Shown here: positions 1 through 5,798 of the stretch, in pieces | How positions within the stretch are numbered: the stretch's first letter is position 1 | Layout: every line of letters begins with the position of its first letter | Origin: an uncultured Odoribacter sp. | GTDB taxonomy: Bacteria > Bacteroidota > Bacteroidia > Bacteroidales > Marinifilaceae | Assembly: GCA_905204385.1 (NCBI GenBank) | Contig: CAJKZL010000162.1 | Coordinates: forward strand, 1 to 6,777 | Reading direction: 5' to 3' | DNA: 6,777 nt | Program-made: the position numbers and the translations under genes | Notes under the pieces: generated by a model | What the model was told of the DNA's origin: nothing | What the model saw: the letters and a program-made list of their open reading frames with translations, nothing else | The model's database searches: none

Positions 1-668
1 CTCTCATTGTATTTTGAATCGGCCAGACCTCTTTTTTTGTTTGTGTTCGCAATGACAAGCTTATATCCCTGCATGGCCAGCGGTACATAATCGTATTTCA
101 ACGTAGCACAATCCAGGGCTATTGCATTATTTTCCTTGCCCATGCCTACGGCGAACTGATCCATGATGCCGCAATTTACGCCGACGTAAACGTTTTCAGC
201 TTTTTGAGAAATCTTTACCAATTCGACCATGTCCAGCCCGGCACCTGTCATTTCGTTCAACATCACCGCTGTGACGACCTCGATGGAAGCGGAAGAGGAC
301 AAACCGGCTCCATTCGGAATATTTCCGTAATATAAAAGATCATATCCCCAAACGTCATATCCCCGGTCGGCAAATTCTTTCATCACGCCCAAGGGATATT
401 TGATCCATTCGGCAGGTTTATGCTCGAAAGCGTTTTTGTCTACTGTAGCACTGAAATCCATATTGATGCTGTCAAAACAGGTCTTTTCATCTTCTCTCCT
501 GGCCATTAGAAGATAGGTGCCGAAACTGAGAGCACAGGGAAAGACCAGTCCACCATTATAATCCGTGTGCTCACCGATCAGGTTCACACGTCCGGGGGCA
601 AAGAAAGCATGTTCAGCTTTCTTACCATAAATTTCTTCAAATTTATGCTCCAAATCTTGTGTATTCAT
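1..668 (-). CDS. galK: Galactokinase GalK, partial (C-terminal part beyond the left edge)
   Basis: Phosphorylates alpha-D-galactose with ATP to galactose 1-phosphate in the cytoplasm, the first committed step of the Leloir pathway. Reading leftwards from the ATG at 668-666 gives 222 uninterrupted codons to the window edge. GHMP-kinase landmarks are in the expected order: the galactokinase signature GRVNLIGEHTDY at residues 26-37, the ATP-binding loop GAGLSSSAS at 120-128, and CGIMDQF at 166-172, whose Asp170 matches the catalytic base of the family. Galactokinases are usually about 380-390 residues, so roughly 40% of the protein is missing, through window truncation and not mutation. The start is the first ATG after a clear promoter and gives the normal short N-terminus before the signature. 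The gene diverges from galM, which makes the preceding anomer in the same pathway. Identification is secure; other GHMP kinases lack this exact N-terminal signature. Confidence 0.96.
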   Translation of the reverse strand, partial: MNTQDLEHKFEEIYGKKAEHAFFAPGRVNLIGEHTDYNGGLVFPCALSFGTYLLMARREDEKTCFDSINMDFSATVDKNAFEHKPAEWIKYPLGVMKEFADRGYDVWGYDLLYYGNIPNGAGLSSSASIEVVTAVMLNEMTGAGLDMVELVKISQKAENVYVGVNCGIMDQFAVGMGKENNAIALDCATLKYDYVPLAMQGYKLVIANTNKKRGLADSKYNE

Positions 669-714
669 ATTATATTGTTAGATATGTTACTTGGTACATG
701 ACTCTTAGATCAGG

Positions 715-746
715 CAAAAATATAATAATTTTTTAAGTAGCGCAAC
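715..746 (-). promoter_or_regulatory. galK promoter, Bacteroidota type
   Basis: Read on the minus strand, TATTTTTG (722-715) fits the Bacteroidota -7 consensus TAnnTTTG. A TTG (745-743, within GTTGC) lies 20 nt upstream, the spacing expected for the -33 element. Transcription would start near 708-710, giving a leader of about 40 nt before the galK ATG. The -33 part lies inside one copy of the GCGCAACATA repeat. The match is seen in the sequence; promoter activity is inferred. Confidence 0.65.
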
Positions 747-771
747 ATATCTTTAAATAATGCGCAACATA
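740..771. repeat. Tandem 10-bp operator-like repeat between galK and galM
   Basis: GCGCAACATA occurs twice in the same orientation, at 740-749 and 762-771, so the period is 22 bp, about two helical turns. A related sequence in inverted orientation, AGATATGTTAC at 680-690, matches the complement of 742-752 at 10 of 11 positions. The first copy overlaps the galK -33 element. Both copies lie about 60-95 nt upstream of the inferred galM start point. This arrangement suits binding of a dimeric or tandem regulator on one face of the DNA in a divergent promoter. No regulator gene is visible in the window, so its identity is unknown. Confidence 0.5.
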
Positions 772-819
772 AATGGGGACGATTCTTTACGAATAACTGT
801 TTTTTTGGAGAGAAATTCA

Positions 820-827
820 TATATTTG
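820..827 (+). promoter_or_regulatory. galM promoter -7 element
   Basis: TATATTTG matches the Bacteroidota -7 consensus TAnnTTTG exactly. The stretch where a -33 TTTG/TTG should lie (about 797-801) has no good match, so this promoter may be weak or depend on an activator, which would fit the upstream repeat pair. The inferred start near 832-835 leaves a leader of about 75 nt before the galM ATG. Confidence 0.5.
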
Positions 828-886
828 CGACATTTATTAACTTTTGTCGTTTTTTAATTGAAGAACAAAAGAAAAAGCGTGCAAAA

Positions 887-907
887 ATGAATGATTTAAA
901 ACTTTAA
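887..907 (+). other. Possible six-codon upstream ORF overlapping the galM start
   Basis: ATG at 887-889 opens a six-codon frame (MNDLKL) that ends in TAA at 905-907. The last A of the stop is the first base of the galM ATG, forming TAATG. This geometry permits termination-reinitiation coupling. In such A-rich leader DNA, a short frame like this can easily occur by chance. No peptide function is claimed. Confidence 0.2.
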
Positions 908-1887
908 TGCGCATGAATCCTGAAGTGTATATTCTGAAAAATGAAAGTCTTGAGGTACATATTTCTACACTGGGAGCGACAATTTGCCGTATCGTGACCT
1001 TAAATCGCGAAGGAAAGCCGGTTGACGTAGTATTGGGAATGGAAAAGACGGAGGATTACCGGTCGTCCGCATATATTGCTTCCGGAGCTTATTTGGGAGC
1101 AGGAATCGGAAGATATGCAAACCGTATTGCTAACGGACAGTTTACGGTGGGCGGGAAAGTTTATCATTTGGCAGTGAACAACGGTCCCAATCATTTGCAT
1201 GGGGGGATTTGTGGTTTCGATAAGAAAAATTGGGAAGTAAAGGAATATTCCGCAGAGAGTCTCAGGTTACGTTATGTCAGTCCCGACGGTGAAGAAAATT
1301 ATCCGGGAACGCTGACCGTAGATATCACTTTCGAAGTGAGTGGGAAAGAATTGAGAATACATTATCAGGCAAGTACGGATAAACCTTGTTTTGTAAATTT
1401 GACCCATCATCCCTATTTTAATTTGAATCCCGAGGGCGCAGATATACGAGATCATTGTCTGAAATTATATACGCGCCAATATCTTCGTACGGAGGATTTG
1501 ATCCCTGACGGTAATTCGGTGGAGATGTCCGGGGATTATGATTTCACCGCTTCCCGTCCGTTGAAAGGAGTGATCGAGCATTGTGGCGGTTTGGACGATT
1601 GTTTTGTTTTTCCTGACGATGGGAAGATCAGACGGCAGGCGGAATTGTATTGTGAGGAATCCGGTATTCGCATGTATGTTTGTTCCGACTATCCCGGATT
1701 GCAGGTTTATACGGGGCGCTACCTGAATGTGAACGGTGCAAAAGGTGGCAAACATTACGGGGCTTATGCCGGAGTAGCTTTAGAAGCTCAATTCTGGCCC
1801 GATTCTCCGAATCATCCGGATTTCCCCTCTACGCTATTGTGTCCAGGGGAAAGGTACAAGAGATCGACCGTTTTCGGTTTTGAATAA
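907..1887 (+). CDS. galM: Aldose 1-epimerase (galactose mutarotase)
   Basis: Interconverts beta- and alpha-anomers of galactose and other aldohexoses, supplying the alpha-galactose that GalK uses. The 326-residue product has the full length of the family and its motifs in order: GRYANRI at 68-74, NNGPNHLHGG at 91-100 (His96 being the first active-site histidine), NLTHHPYFNL at 164-173 (His168 as likely general acid), GGLDDCFVF at 227-235 (sugar-binding Asp230), and LEAQFWPDSPN at 292-302 (Glu293 as general base). No signal peptide is apparent, so it should be cytoplasmic. The ATG at 907 follows a -7 promoter element by about 80 nt; an in-frame ATG at 913 is an equally possible start and would shorten the protein by two residues. 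It is divergent from galK, which supports a shared galactose-responsive control region. It ends in TAA without an evident strong terminator. Confidence 0.95.
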   Translation: MRMNPEVYILKNESLEVHISTLGATICRIVTLNREGKPVDVVLGMEKTEDYRSSAYIASGAYLGAGIGRYANRIANGQFTVGGKVYHLAVNNGPNHLHGGICGFDKKNWEVKEYSAESLRLRYVSPDGEENYPGTLTVDITFEVSGKELRIHYQASTDKPCFVNLTHHPYFNLNPEGADIRDHCLKLYTRQYLRTEDLIPDGNSVEMSGDYDFTASRPLKGVIEHCGGLDDCFVFPDDGKIRRQAELYCEESGIRMYVCSDYPGLQVYTGRYLNVNGAKGGKHYGAYAGVALEAQFWPDSPNHPDFPSTLLCPGERYKRSTVFGFE

Positions 1888-1921
1888 AATTTCCTGAAAG
1901 GGAGGTAACGTTTTGCCCGGA

Positions 1922-1937
1922 ATTTAAAATTTTAAAT
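1922..1937. repeat. Perfect 16-bp AT palindrome after galM
   Basis: ATTTAAAATTTTAAAT is self-complementary across all 16 bases. It lies in the 155-nt spacer between galM and pdxS. As RNA it would be a weak AU-only hairpin with no loop, so a terminator role is doubtful. It could be a protein-binding site upstream of pdxS, or chance in AT-rich DNA. Confidence 0.3.
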
Positions 1938-1945
1938 CAATCTAT

Positions 1946-2056
1946 ATGAAGTTGCTGCAGGCAGTCGATACCGAAAGTGTAGACCAGATGGTCCGGCATT
2001 TGTGGTGTTGCTCTGTCAAAAGCTGTAAAAATCACAATTATTATGGGAAAATATGA
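1946..2056 (+). other. Short open frame upstream of and overlapping the pdxS start
   Basis: An ATG at 1946-1948 opens a 36-codon frame ending in TGA at 2054-2056, overlapping the pdxS ATG (2043) by 14 nt in another frame. The peptide begins [14 protein letters not shown] and contains a Cys-Cys pair and one further Cys. I recognise no family. It could be a leader peptide, a remnant of an older gene or a chance frame. It is recorded because it fills most of the galM-pdxS spacer, in which I found no exact TAnnTTTG promoter and no recognisable riboswitch. A short perfect hairpin stem, GACC-AGAT-GGTC, lies inside it near 1982-1993. Confidence 0.15.
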
Positions 2057-2912
2057 ATTAAACAAAAACCTTGCTCAAATGTTGAAGGGTGGGGTGATCA
2101 TGGATGTCACCAATGCTGAACAGGCAAAAATTGCAGAAGCTGCCGGTGCATGTGCTGTTATGGCGTTAGAGAGAGTGCCCGCTGATATCCGTCGGGATGG
2201 TGGAGTGGCTCGTATGTCTGACCCTCAAATGATCAAGGCCATACAAAAAGCGGTTTCTATTCCGGTTATGGCGAAAGTGAGAATCGGCCATTTCGTTGAA
2301 GCCCAGATATTGGAAGCCATCGGCATCGATTTTATCGATGAAAGTGAAGTGCTTACTCCTGCCGATGAATTATATCATGTGGATAAAACTGCTTTCAAGG
2401 TGCCTTTTGTTTGTGGTGCCCGTAATCTGGGAGAGGCATTGCGCCGGATCGGGGAAGGAGCAGCTATGATCAGAACGAAGGGAGAAGCCGGCACCGGAAA
2501 CGTGGTGGAGGCGGTTACCCATATGCGTCAGATCAATGACGATATGCGCCGGGTTAAAAATGCCGGTACGGAAGAATTGATGAGCCTGGCAAAAGAATTC
2601 TGTGCTCCATTCGAACTGGTAAAATATGTTCATGAAAATGGTAAACTGCCGGTGGTTAACTTTGCAGCAGGGGGCATCGCTACTCCGGCCGATGCTGCAT
2701 TAATGATGCAGCTCGGATCCGAAGGTGTGTTTGTCGGTTCGGGTATCTTCAAATCTGGCGATCCTGAAAAACGGGCTAAGGCAATCGTTCAGGCGGTGAC
2801 TTATTATAATGATCCGGTGAAATTGGCTGAATTATCGGAAAATCTGGGCGAACCGATGTCCGGCTTGGAAATCAAAACCCTTGAAAGCAAATACGCTGAG
2901 AGAGGTTGGTAA
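2043..2912 (+). CDS. pdxS: Pyridoxal 5'-phosphate synthase, synthase subunit PdxS
   Basis: Lyase/synthase subunit of the DXP-independent vitamin B6 pathway: condenses ribose 5-phosphate, glyceraldehyde 3-phosphate and ammonia into pyridoxal 5'-phosphate. The 289-residue product is a full-length (beta/alpha)8 barrel, slightly shorter than the Bacillus enzyme (about 294). Key residues are all present: Asp21 in the IMDV segment, Lys78 in [10 protein letters not shown] (the Schiff-base lysine, equivalent to Bacillus Lys81), Lys146 in RTKGEAGTG (equivalent to Lys149, second Schiff base), and the phosphate-binding [13 protein letters not shown] (208-220) and GSGIFKS (232-238). Ammonia comes through a tunnel from PdxT, encoded 115 nt downstream on the same strand. 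The family forms a dodecameric core decorated by PdxT. The ATG at 2043 gives the canonical N-terminus; no Shine-Dalgarno precedes it, as is usual in this phylum. Identification is secure. Confidence 0.98.
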   Translation: MGKYELNKNLAQMLKGGVIMDVTNAEQAKIAEAAGACAVMALERVPADIRRDGGVARMSDPQMIKAIQKAVSIPVMAKVRIGHFVEAQILEAIGIDFIDESEVLTPADELYHVDKTAFKVPFVCGARNLGEALRRIGEGAAMIRTKGEAGTGNVVEAVTHMRQINDDMRRVKNAGTEELMSLAKEFCAPFELVKYVHENGKLPVVNFAAGGIATPADAALMMQLGSEGVFVGSGIFKSGDPEKRAKAIVQAVTYYNDPVKLAELSENLGEPMSGLEIKTLESKYAERGW

Positions 2913-2955
2913 ATTGCGCCAAAGAAACAACTTGAGTGTTTTTCATTAAAATTGA

Positions 2956-3009
2956 CGGAAATGTCGATCCGGTCGATCGTCGAAAGATTTCGACCGGCCG
3001 GCATTTCTG
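2956..3009 (+). promoter_or_regulatory. Long intercistronic stem-loop between pdxS and pdxT
   Basis: The outer arms GAAATG (2958-2963) and CATTTC (3002-3007), extended by C2956-G3009 and a G-U pair, enclose perfect inner arms CCGGTCGA (2969-2976) and TCGACCGG (2990-2997). Inside these, GUC-GAAA-GAU (2979-2988) closes a GAAA tetraloop. An alternative inner fold, GTCGAAA with TTTCGAC (2979-2985/2988-2994), competes with the tip. The structure ends 18 nt before the pdxT ATG. No long T-tract follows, so a full terminator is unlikely. An mRNA processing or stability element, or partial attenuation adjusting the PdxS:PdxT ratio, is plausible. The pairing is seen in the sequence; the function is inferred. 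Confidence 0.6.
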
Positions 3010-3027
3010 ATTTGTTTACCGTAATAT

Positions 3028-3597
3028 ATGAAAATAGGAGTTTTGGGTTTTCAAGGAGCTGTGATAGAACATCAGCGCCATATAGAAAAAATAGGTGAGG
3101 AAGCTGTTGTCGTGCGGTATCCTGAACAGCTGAATGAATTGGATGGCATTATTTTGCCGGGAGGGGAAAGCACCACTATCGGTAAACTGCTTAACCGGAC
3201 GGGCATGATGGAACCTTTGAGGGAAAAAATACAAAAAGGACTACCCGCGTGGGGTACTTGTGCCGGAATGATTTTATTGGCCAGGGAATTGGACAACGAT
3301 CCGGTAAAGCATCTTGCTGTGATGAATATAGCGGTGAGACGTAATGCCTACGGAACACAGATAGACAGCTTCGATACGATAGCCGACATTCCCGAAGTGA
3401 GTGAAGATGCCGTTCCGTTGGTCTTTATCAGGGCGCCCTATATTACACGGGTAGGGGAAGGGGTGAAAACCCTGTGCAAATTGAAGGGACATATCGTAGC
3501 GGCACAGGAGAATAACATGCTCGTAACTTCTTTTCATCCTGAACTGACCGATGATTCTGCTTTTCATCGGTATTTTTCCCGTATGTGTCGGCAATAA
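3028..3597 (+). CDS. pdxT: Pyridoxal 5'-phosphate synthase, glutaminase subunit PdxT
   Basis: Class I glutamine amidotransferase that hydrolyses glutamine and channels ammonia to PdxS. The 189-residue length is normal for PdxT. The catalytic triad is complete: nucleophile Cys78 in GTCAGM, His170 and Glu172 in SFHPEL; the PGGES oxyanion/substrate loop is at 44-48. These positions are almost the same as in the Bacillus subtilis protein (Cys79, His170, Glu172). The N-terminus [12 protein letters not shown] is the family's usual first strand, supporting the ATG at 3028. It follows pdxS on the same strand after a structured 115-nt spacer with no internal TAnnTTTG promoter, so both genes are probably cotranscribed. 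A strong hairpin terminator follows the stop, and the gene converges with rfaE1. The enzyme is expected to be active only in complex with PdxS. Confidence 0.97.
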   Translation: MKIGVLGFQGAVIEHQRHIEKIGEEAVVVRYPEQLNELDGIILPGGESTTIGKLLNRTGMMEPLREKIQKGLPAWGTCAGMILLARELDNDPVKHLAVMNIAVRRNAYGTQIDSFDTIADIPEVSEDAVPLVFIRAPYITRVGEGVKTLCKLKGHIVAAQENNMLVTSFHPELTDDSAFHRYFSRMCRQ

Positions 3598-3609
3598 CAG
3601 TCTGACGGT

Positions 3610-3663
3610 GAGAAATGCGGATAAGGTGAAATTTTCACTTTATGCACATTTCTCCTTTTTATT
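3610..3663 (+). terminator. Rho-independent terminator of pdxST, at the convergent junction
   Basis: GAGAAATG (3610-3617) pairs perfectly with CATTTCTC (3647-3654). After a short interruption the stem continues through ATAAGGTGAA (3621-3630) with TTCACTTTAT (3634-3643), which includes one G-T wobble, around a 3-nt loop. TTTTTATT follows on the plus strand from 3656, giving a classical terminator 12 nt after the pdxT stop. On the minus strand the same hairpin follows the rfaE1 stop by 4 nt but has no U-tract, so there it may mainly form a protective 3' end. Confidence 0.85.
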
Positions 3664-4612
3664 CACAATTTTGTATCAATTCTTCGGCGGTGAGGGTGGC
3701 GGTCCCGATTTTCTTCACCACGATACCGGCTGCAATGTTCGCAATTTTCATCGCTTCGGAAATAGAGAGACCTATGGATAGGCATATGCTTAGCGTAGCC
3801 ACGACGGTATCTCCTGCCCCGCTGACATCGAAGACTTCTTCCGAATGAGTAGGAATATGGATAGGGGCCACGTTGCCGATCAGGCTCATGCCCTTATCGC
3901 TTCGGGTAACGAGCAGGGAAGTCAATTGATTGGCTTCAAGTACTTCCTGAGCGGCTTTCTCGATGGCCCGGTCGGTGTTCGGGACGGTATGGCCTGCTAT
4001 TTCGCTTAATTCTTTTACGTTGGGAGTAACGATATCGGCACCGGAATATTTTTTCCAGTTCCTTCCTTTAGGATCCACAATGACAATCTTCCCTGCCTGG
4101 CGGGCAGCCCGGATCAGGTAACCGCAAAAGTCGGCAGTGATCATCCCCTTGCCATAATCGGAGATGACCAGAATGTCATAATCGGAGAGGTTGGCGAGAA
4201 TGGCCTCTTTCAGGAGTTTTTTCTCCGGTTCGTGGATTTCGGACTTGTCTTCGTAATCTACCCGGACGATTTGTTGCTTGCCTCCTATGATCCTGGCTTT
4301 CGTGATGGTCGGTGAAGCGGATTTTACAAAAAAAGTACGGATATTCTTTTGGCGGGTGATGCGTTCGACCTCTTTACCGAACAAATCGTGTCCGATCATA
4401 CCGCATAGCAAAGTATTACCTCCTAAAGTGGTGATATTATTGGCTACGTTGGCAGCTCCTCCCAGCCGGGATTCCTCTTTGCGTATATTCACGATAGGCA
4501 CGGGAGCTTCCGGAGAAATGCGTTCGACGCTGCCGAAGTAGTATTTATCCAGCATCACATCTCCGATGATCAATATCCTGCTCTGTGAAAAATCTAAACT
4601 ATCCTGCTTCAT
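3659..4612 (-). CDS. rfaE1: D-glycero-beta-D-manno-heptose-7-phosphate kinase (stand-alone RfaE1/HldA)
   Basis: PfkB-family sugar kinase that phosphorylates D-glycero-D-manno-heptose 7-phosphate at C1 to the 1,7-bisphosphate, on the route to ADP-heptose for the LPS core. The 317 residues correspond to the kinase domain only of bifunctional HldE (about 475 residues); the adenylyltransferase domain is absent, as is common in Bacteroidota, where it is a separate gene. Visible motifs: GDVMLDKYYFG near the N-terminus (17-27), substrate-binding GGAANVANN (51-59), DYGKGM (152-157), DPKG (180-183), and the PfkB signature FDVSGAGDTV (261-270) with catalytic Asp268 and the GAGD anion hole. The start ATG lies 19 nt after the prfB stop, so it is probably cotranscribed with prfB. 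It shares the convergent hairpin with pdxT. Other PfkB kinases (ribokinase, fructokinase) are less likely given the N-terminal RfaE-type pattern. Confidence 0.93.
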   Translation of the reverse strand: MKQDSLDFSQSRILIIGDVMLDKYYFGSVERISPEAPVPIVNIRKEESRLGGAANVANNITTLGGNTLLCGMIGHDLFGKEVERITRQKNIRTFFVKSASPTITKARIIGGKQQIVRVDYEDKSEIHEPEKKLLKEAILANLSDYDILVISDYGKGMITADFCGYLIRAARQAGKIVIVDPKGRNWKKYSGADIVTPNVKELSEIAGHTVPNTDRAIEKAAQEVLEANQLTSLLVTRSDKGMSLIGNVAPIHIPTHSEEVFDVSGAGDTVVATLSICLSIGLSISEAMKIANIAAGIVVKKIGTATLTAEELIQNCE

Positions 4613-4995
4613 GCTAGGGTTTCCAATAGTTTTATTCCTGGCTTCCGAATTCCATTAAATAAGCTTTGATGAAATCATCGATTTTTCCATCCATGACTCC
4701 GCCTACGTCCGACGTCTGAAAATTGGTCCGATGGTCTTTTACCCGTCGGTCATCAAAAACATAACTGCGGATTTGTGATCCCCACTCGATTTTTTTCTTT
4801 CCAGCCTCTACCTTCGCTCTTTCGGCCATCCGGTGCTGGAGTTCTTTATCGTAAAGAATAGAGCGCAACTGTCGTAGGGCATTCTCCTTATTTTTTGGCT
4901 GGTCACGGGTTTCCGTGTTCTCGATCAGAATTTCTTCTTCCTCGCCGGTATAAGGATCTTTGTACTGATAACGCAGCCGTACTCCCGAATCTACA

Positions 4996-5007
4996 TTATT
5001 TTCCTCC
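4996..5007 (-). other. prfB: prfB break point: missing GGQ codons and premature TAA
   Basis: On the minus strand the codons are GGA (5007-5005), GGA (5004-5002), AAA (5001-4999), TAA (4998-4996). The downstream RF2 frame resumes one base out of phase as AAT GTA GAT. The sequence upstream of the stop, GGGAGGA, resembles a Shine-Dalgarno. A +1 slip over AAA-T would rejoin the frames, but the product would read FRSGGKNVDSG and still lack GGQ. A simple deletion of 17 nt is therefore the most economical reading. Confidence 0.8.
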
Positions 5008-5661
5008 CGAACGGAAGGTATCCCAACAGATGGCTGCCTGTGCAATTTCAATTTCAATGGTATCGTCCACCAGAGGAGTGACGAACACCGAAGCAAAAGA
5101 AGTCATGCGTTTTCCCTGGGCATTAAAAGGCGATACCCGTACCAGGCGATGGACACCGTTTTCTCCCTTCAAATAACCGTAAGCAAAATCTCCTTCGATT
5201 AGCAAAGTGCCCGTTTTGATGCCCGCTTCGTCCCCATCCAGCAGGTTACTGACAGAACATTTGTATTTATTGTTTTCTGCCCAGCGGATATACATACGCA
5301 TCAGCATGGAAGCCCAGTCCTGGCTCTCGGTGCCTCCCGCTCCCGAGTTGATTTTCAGGACACAACTCATCTCATCGGCTTCTCCCTGCAGCATATTTTT
5401 CAGTTCCAGGTTTTCAACCAGCCTCAGCGTTTCGGCATAGTGGGCATCTACTTCCTCTTCCGTCGCTTCTCCTTCCTTTGCGAAATCAAACAACACATTC
5501 AGGTCGTCTATGGAGCGGCATACCTCTTCACAGCCTTCGATCCATCCCTTCACTTCCCGTACTTGCTTCATCACCTTTTCGGCATTTTTGGCATCGCTCC
5601 AAAAATCCGGAGCCTGGGTCCGCATTTCTATTTCTTCGAGTTCGATTTTCTTCCGGTCGAT

Positions 5662-5677
5662 GTCAAAGATACCTCCT
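5662..5677 (-). promoter_or_regulatory. prfB: prfB programmed +1 frameshift site
   Basis: Minus-strand AGGAGG (5677-5672), a TAT codon, then CTT TGA C (5668-5662) form the complete autoregulatory cassette known from Escherichia coli prfB, with the same 3-nt gap between the Shine-Dalgarno-like sequence and the CTT codon. When RF2 is scarce, ribosomes pause at the UGA, slip one base forward and continue as Leu-Asp-Ile-Asp-Arg. The in-frame UGA is codon 22. This is an expected feature of the family and not damage. Confidence 0.95.
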
Positions 5678-5745
5678 CAGAGCGCCACCGCGTTCTTCAA
5701 CCGATTTCAGTTGATCTATCGTTATCATATTCAGTTTTTTAAGCT

Positions 5746-5786
5746 ATTACAGGGCGTAAATCGGCTTTTGGATTTACGCCTGTAAT
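5746..5786. terminator. Stem-loop between the DUF2723 gene and prfB, U-tract only on the plus strand
   Basis: ATTACAGGGCGTAAATC (5746-5762) pairs with GATTTACGCCTGTAAT (5771-5786) over 16 bp with a single bulged G and an 8-nt loop. On the plus strand it is followed by ATTTTTGTAATTTTATT, a good U-tract. On the minus strand, the direction of both neighbouring genes, it is preceded by A-rich sequence and followed by AGCTTAAAAAACTG, with no U-run. It starts 13 nt after the DUF2723 stop and ends 17 nt before the prfB ATG, so it may shape the 3' end of one mRNA and the leader of the next, or block antisense transcription. The hairpin is clear; its role as a terminator for the neighbouring genes is doubtful. 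Confidence 0.55.
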
Positions 5787-5798
5787 ATTTTTGTAATT

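Larger units (their letters stand above)
4632..5728 (-). pseudogene. prfB: Peptide chain release factor 2 with normal programmed frameshift but GGQ-region deletion
   Basis: RF2 reads UAA and UGA stop codons and triggers peptide release. Translation from ATG 5728-5726 gives 21 codons (MITIDQLKS... to RRYL), then CTT TGA C, the known +1 programmed frameshift. The shifted frame continues to residue 243 and includes the RF2 core SGAGGTESQDW (128-138) and the stop-recognition tripeptide SPF in RVSPFN (199-201). After WDTFRSGG the family has AGGQNVNK and then V(E/D)SGVR. Here only 7 nt separate GGA GGA from GTA GAT, against about 24 expected, so roughly 17 nt are missing. The GGQ codons are lost, TAA (4998-4996) is in frame, and the remaining 121 residues (NVDSGVRLRYQYKD to the C-terminus) lie in the +1 frame. 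Apart from this lesion the sequence is well conserved on both sides, so decay is recent or the lesion is a sequence error. It is flanked by the DUF2723 gene (70 nt) and rfaE1 (19 nt). Identity is secure; functional status is uncertain. Confidence 0.9.

Noticed and set aside
1465..1755. Minus-strand 96-codon frame opposite galM
   Set aside because: It is a shadow of the GalM active-site region, with no independent evidence of coding.
1888..2042. Known riboswitch ahead of pdxS
   Set aside because: I could not match the leader to any riboswitch class by conserved core sequence; only short local pairings are visible.
2913..3027. Independent promoter for pdxT
   Set aside because: No TAnnTTTG match is present in the spacer, and the stem-loop takes up most of its second half.
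3274..3594. Minus-strand 106-codon frame opposite pdxT
   Set aside because: It is fully antisense to PdxT, whose catalytic triad is intact, and it would cross the convergent terminator region without a promoter.
4632..5096. Separate 154-residue plus 209-residue minus-strand proteins in the prfB region (4632-5096 and 4996-5625)
   Set aside because: They are consecutive parts of one RF2. The first 26 or so residues of the 154-residue frame are out-of-frame antecedents of the break, and the ATG at 5625 is internal, because the +1 frameshift joins it to the true start at 5728.
5662..5668. The in-frame TGA at prfB codon 22 as a disabling nonsense mutation
   Set aside because: The exact AGGAGG-TAT-CTT-TGA-C context is the known programmed frameshift of prfB, so this stop is normal.
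5440..5785. Three overlapping plus-strand open frames opposite the prfB N-terminal region
   Set aside because: They run antisense to well conserved RF2 coding sequence, have no promoter element or recognisable domain, and their composition is that of a shadow frame.
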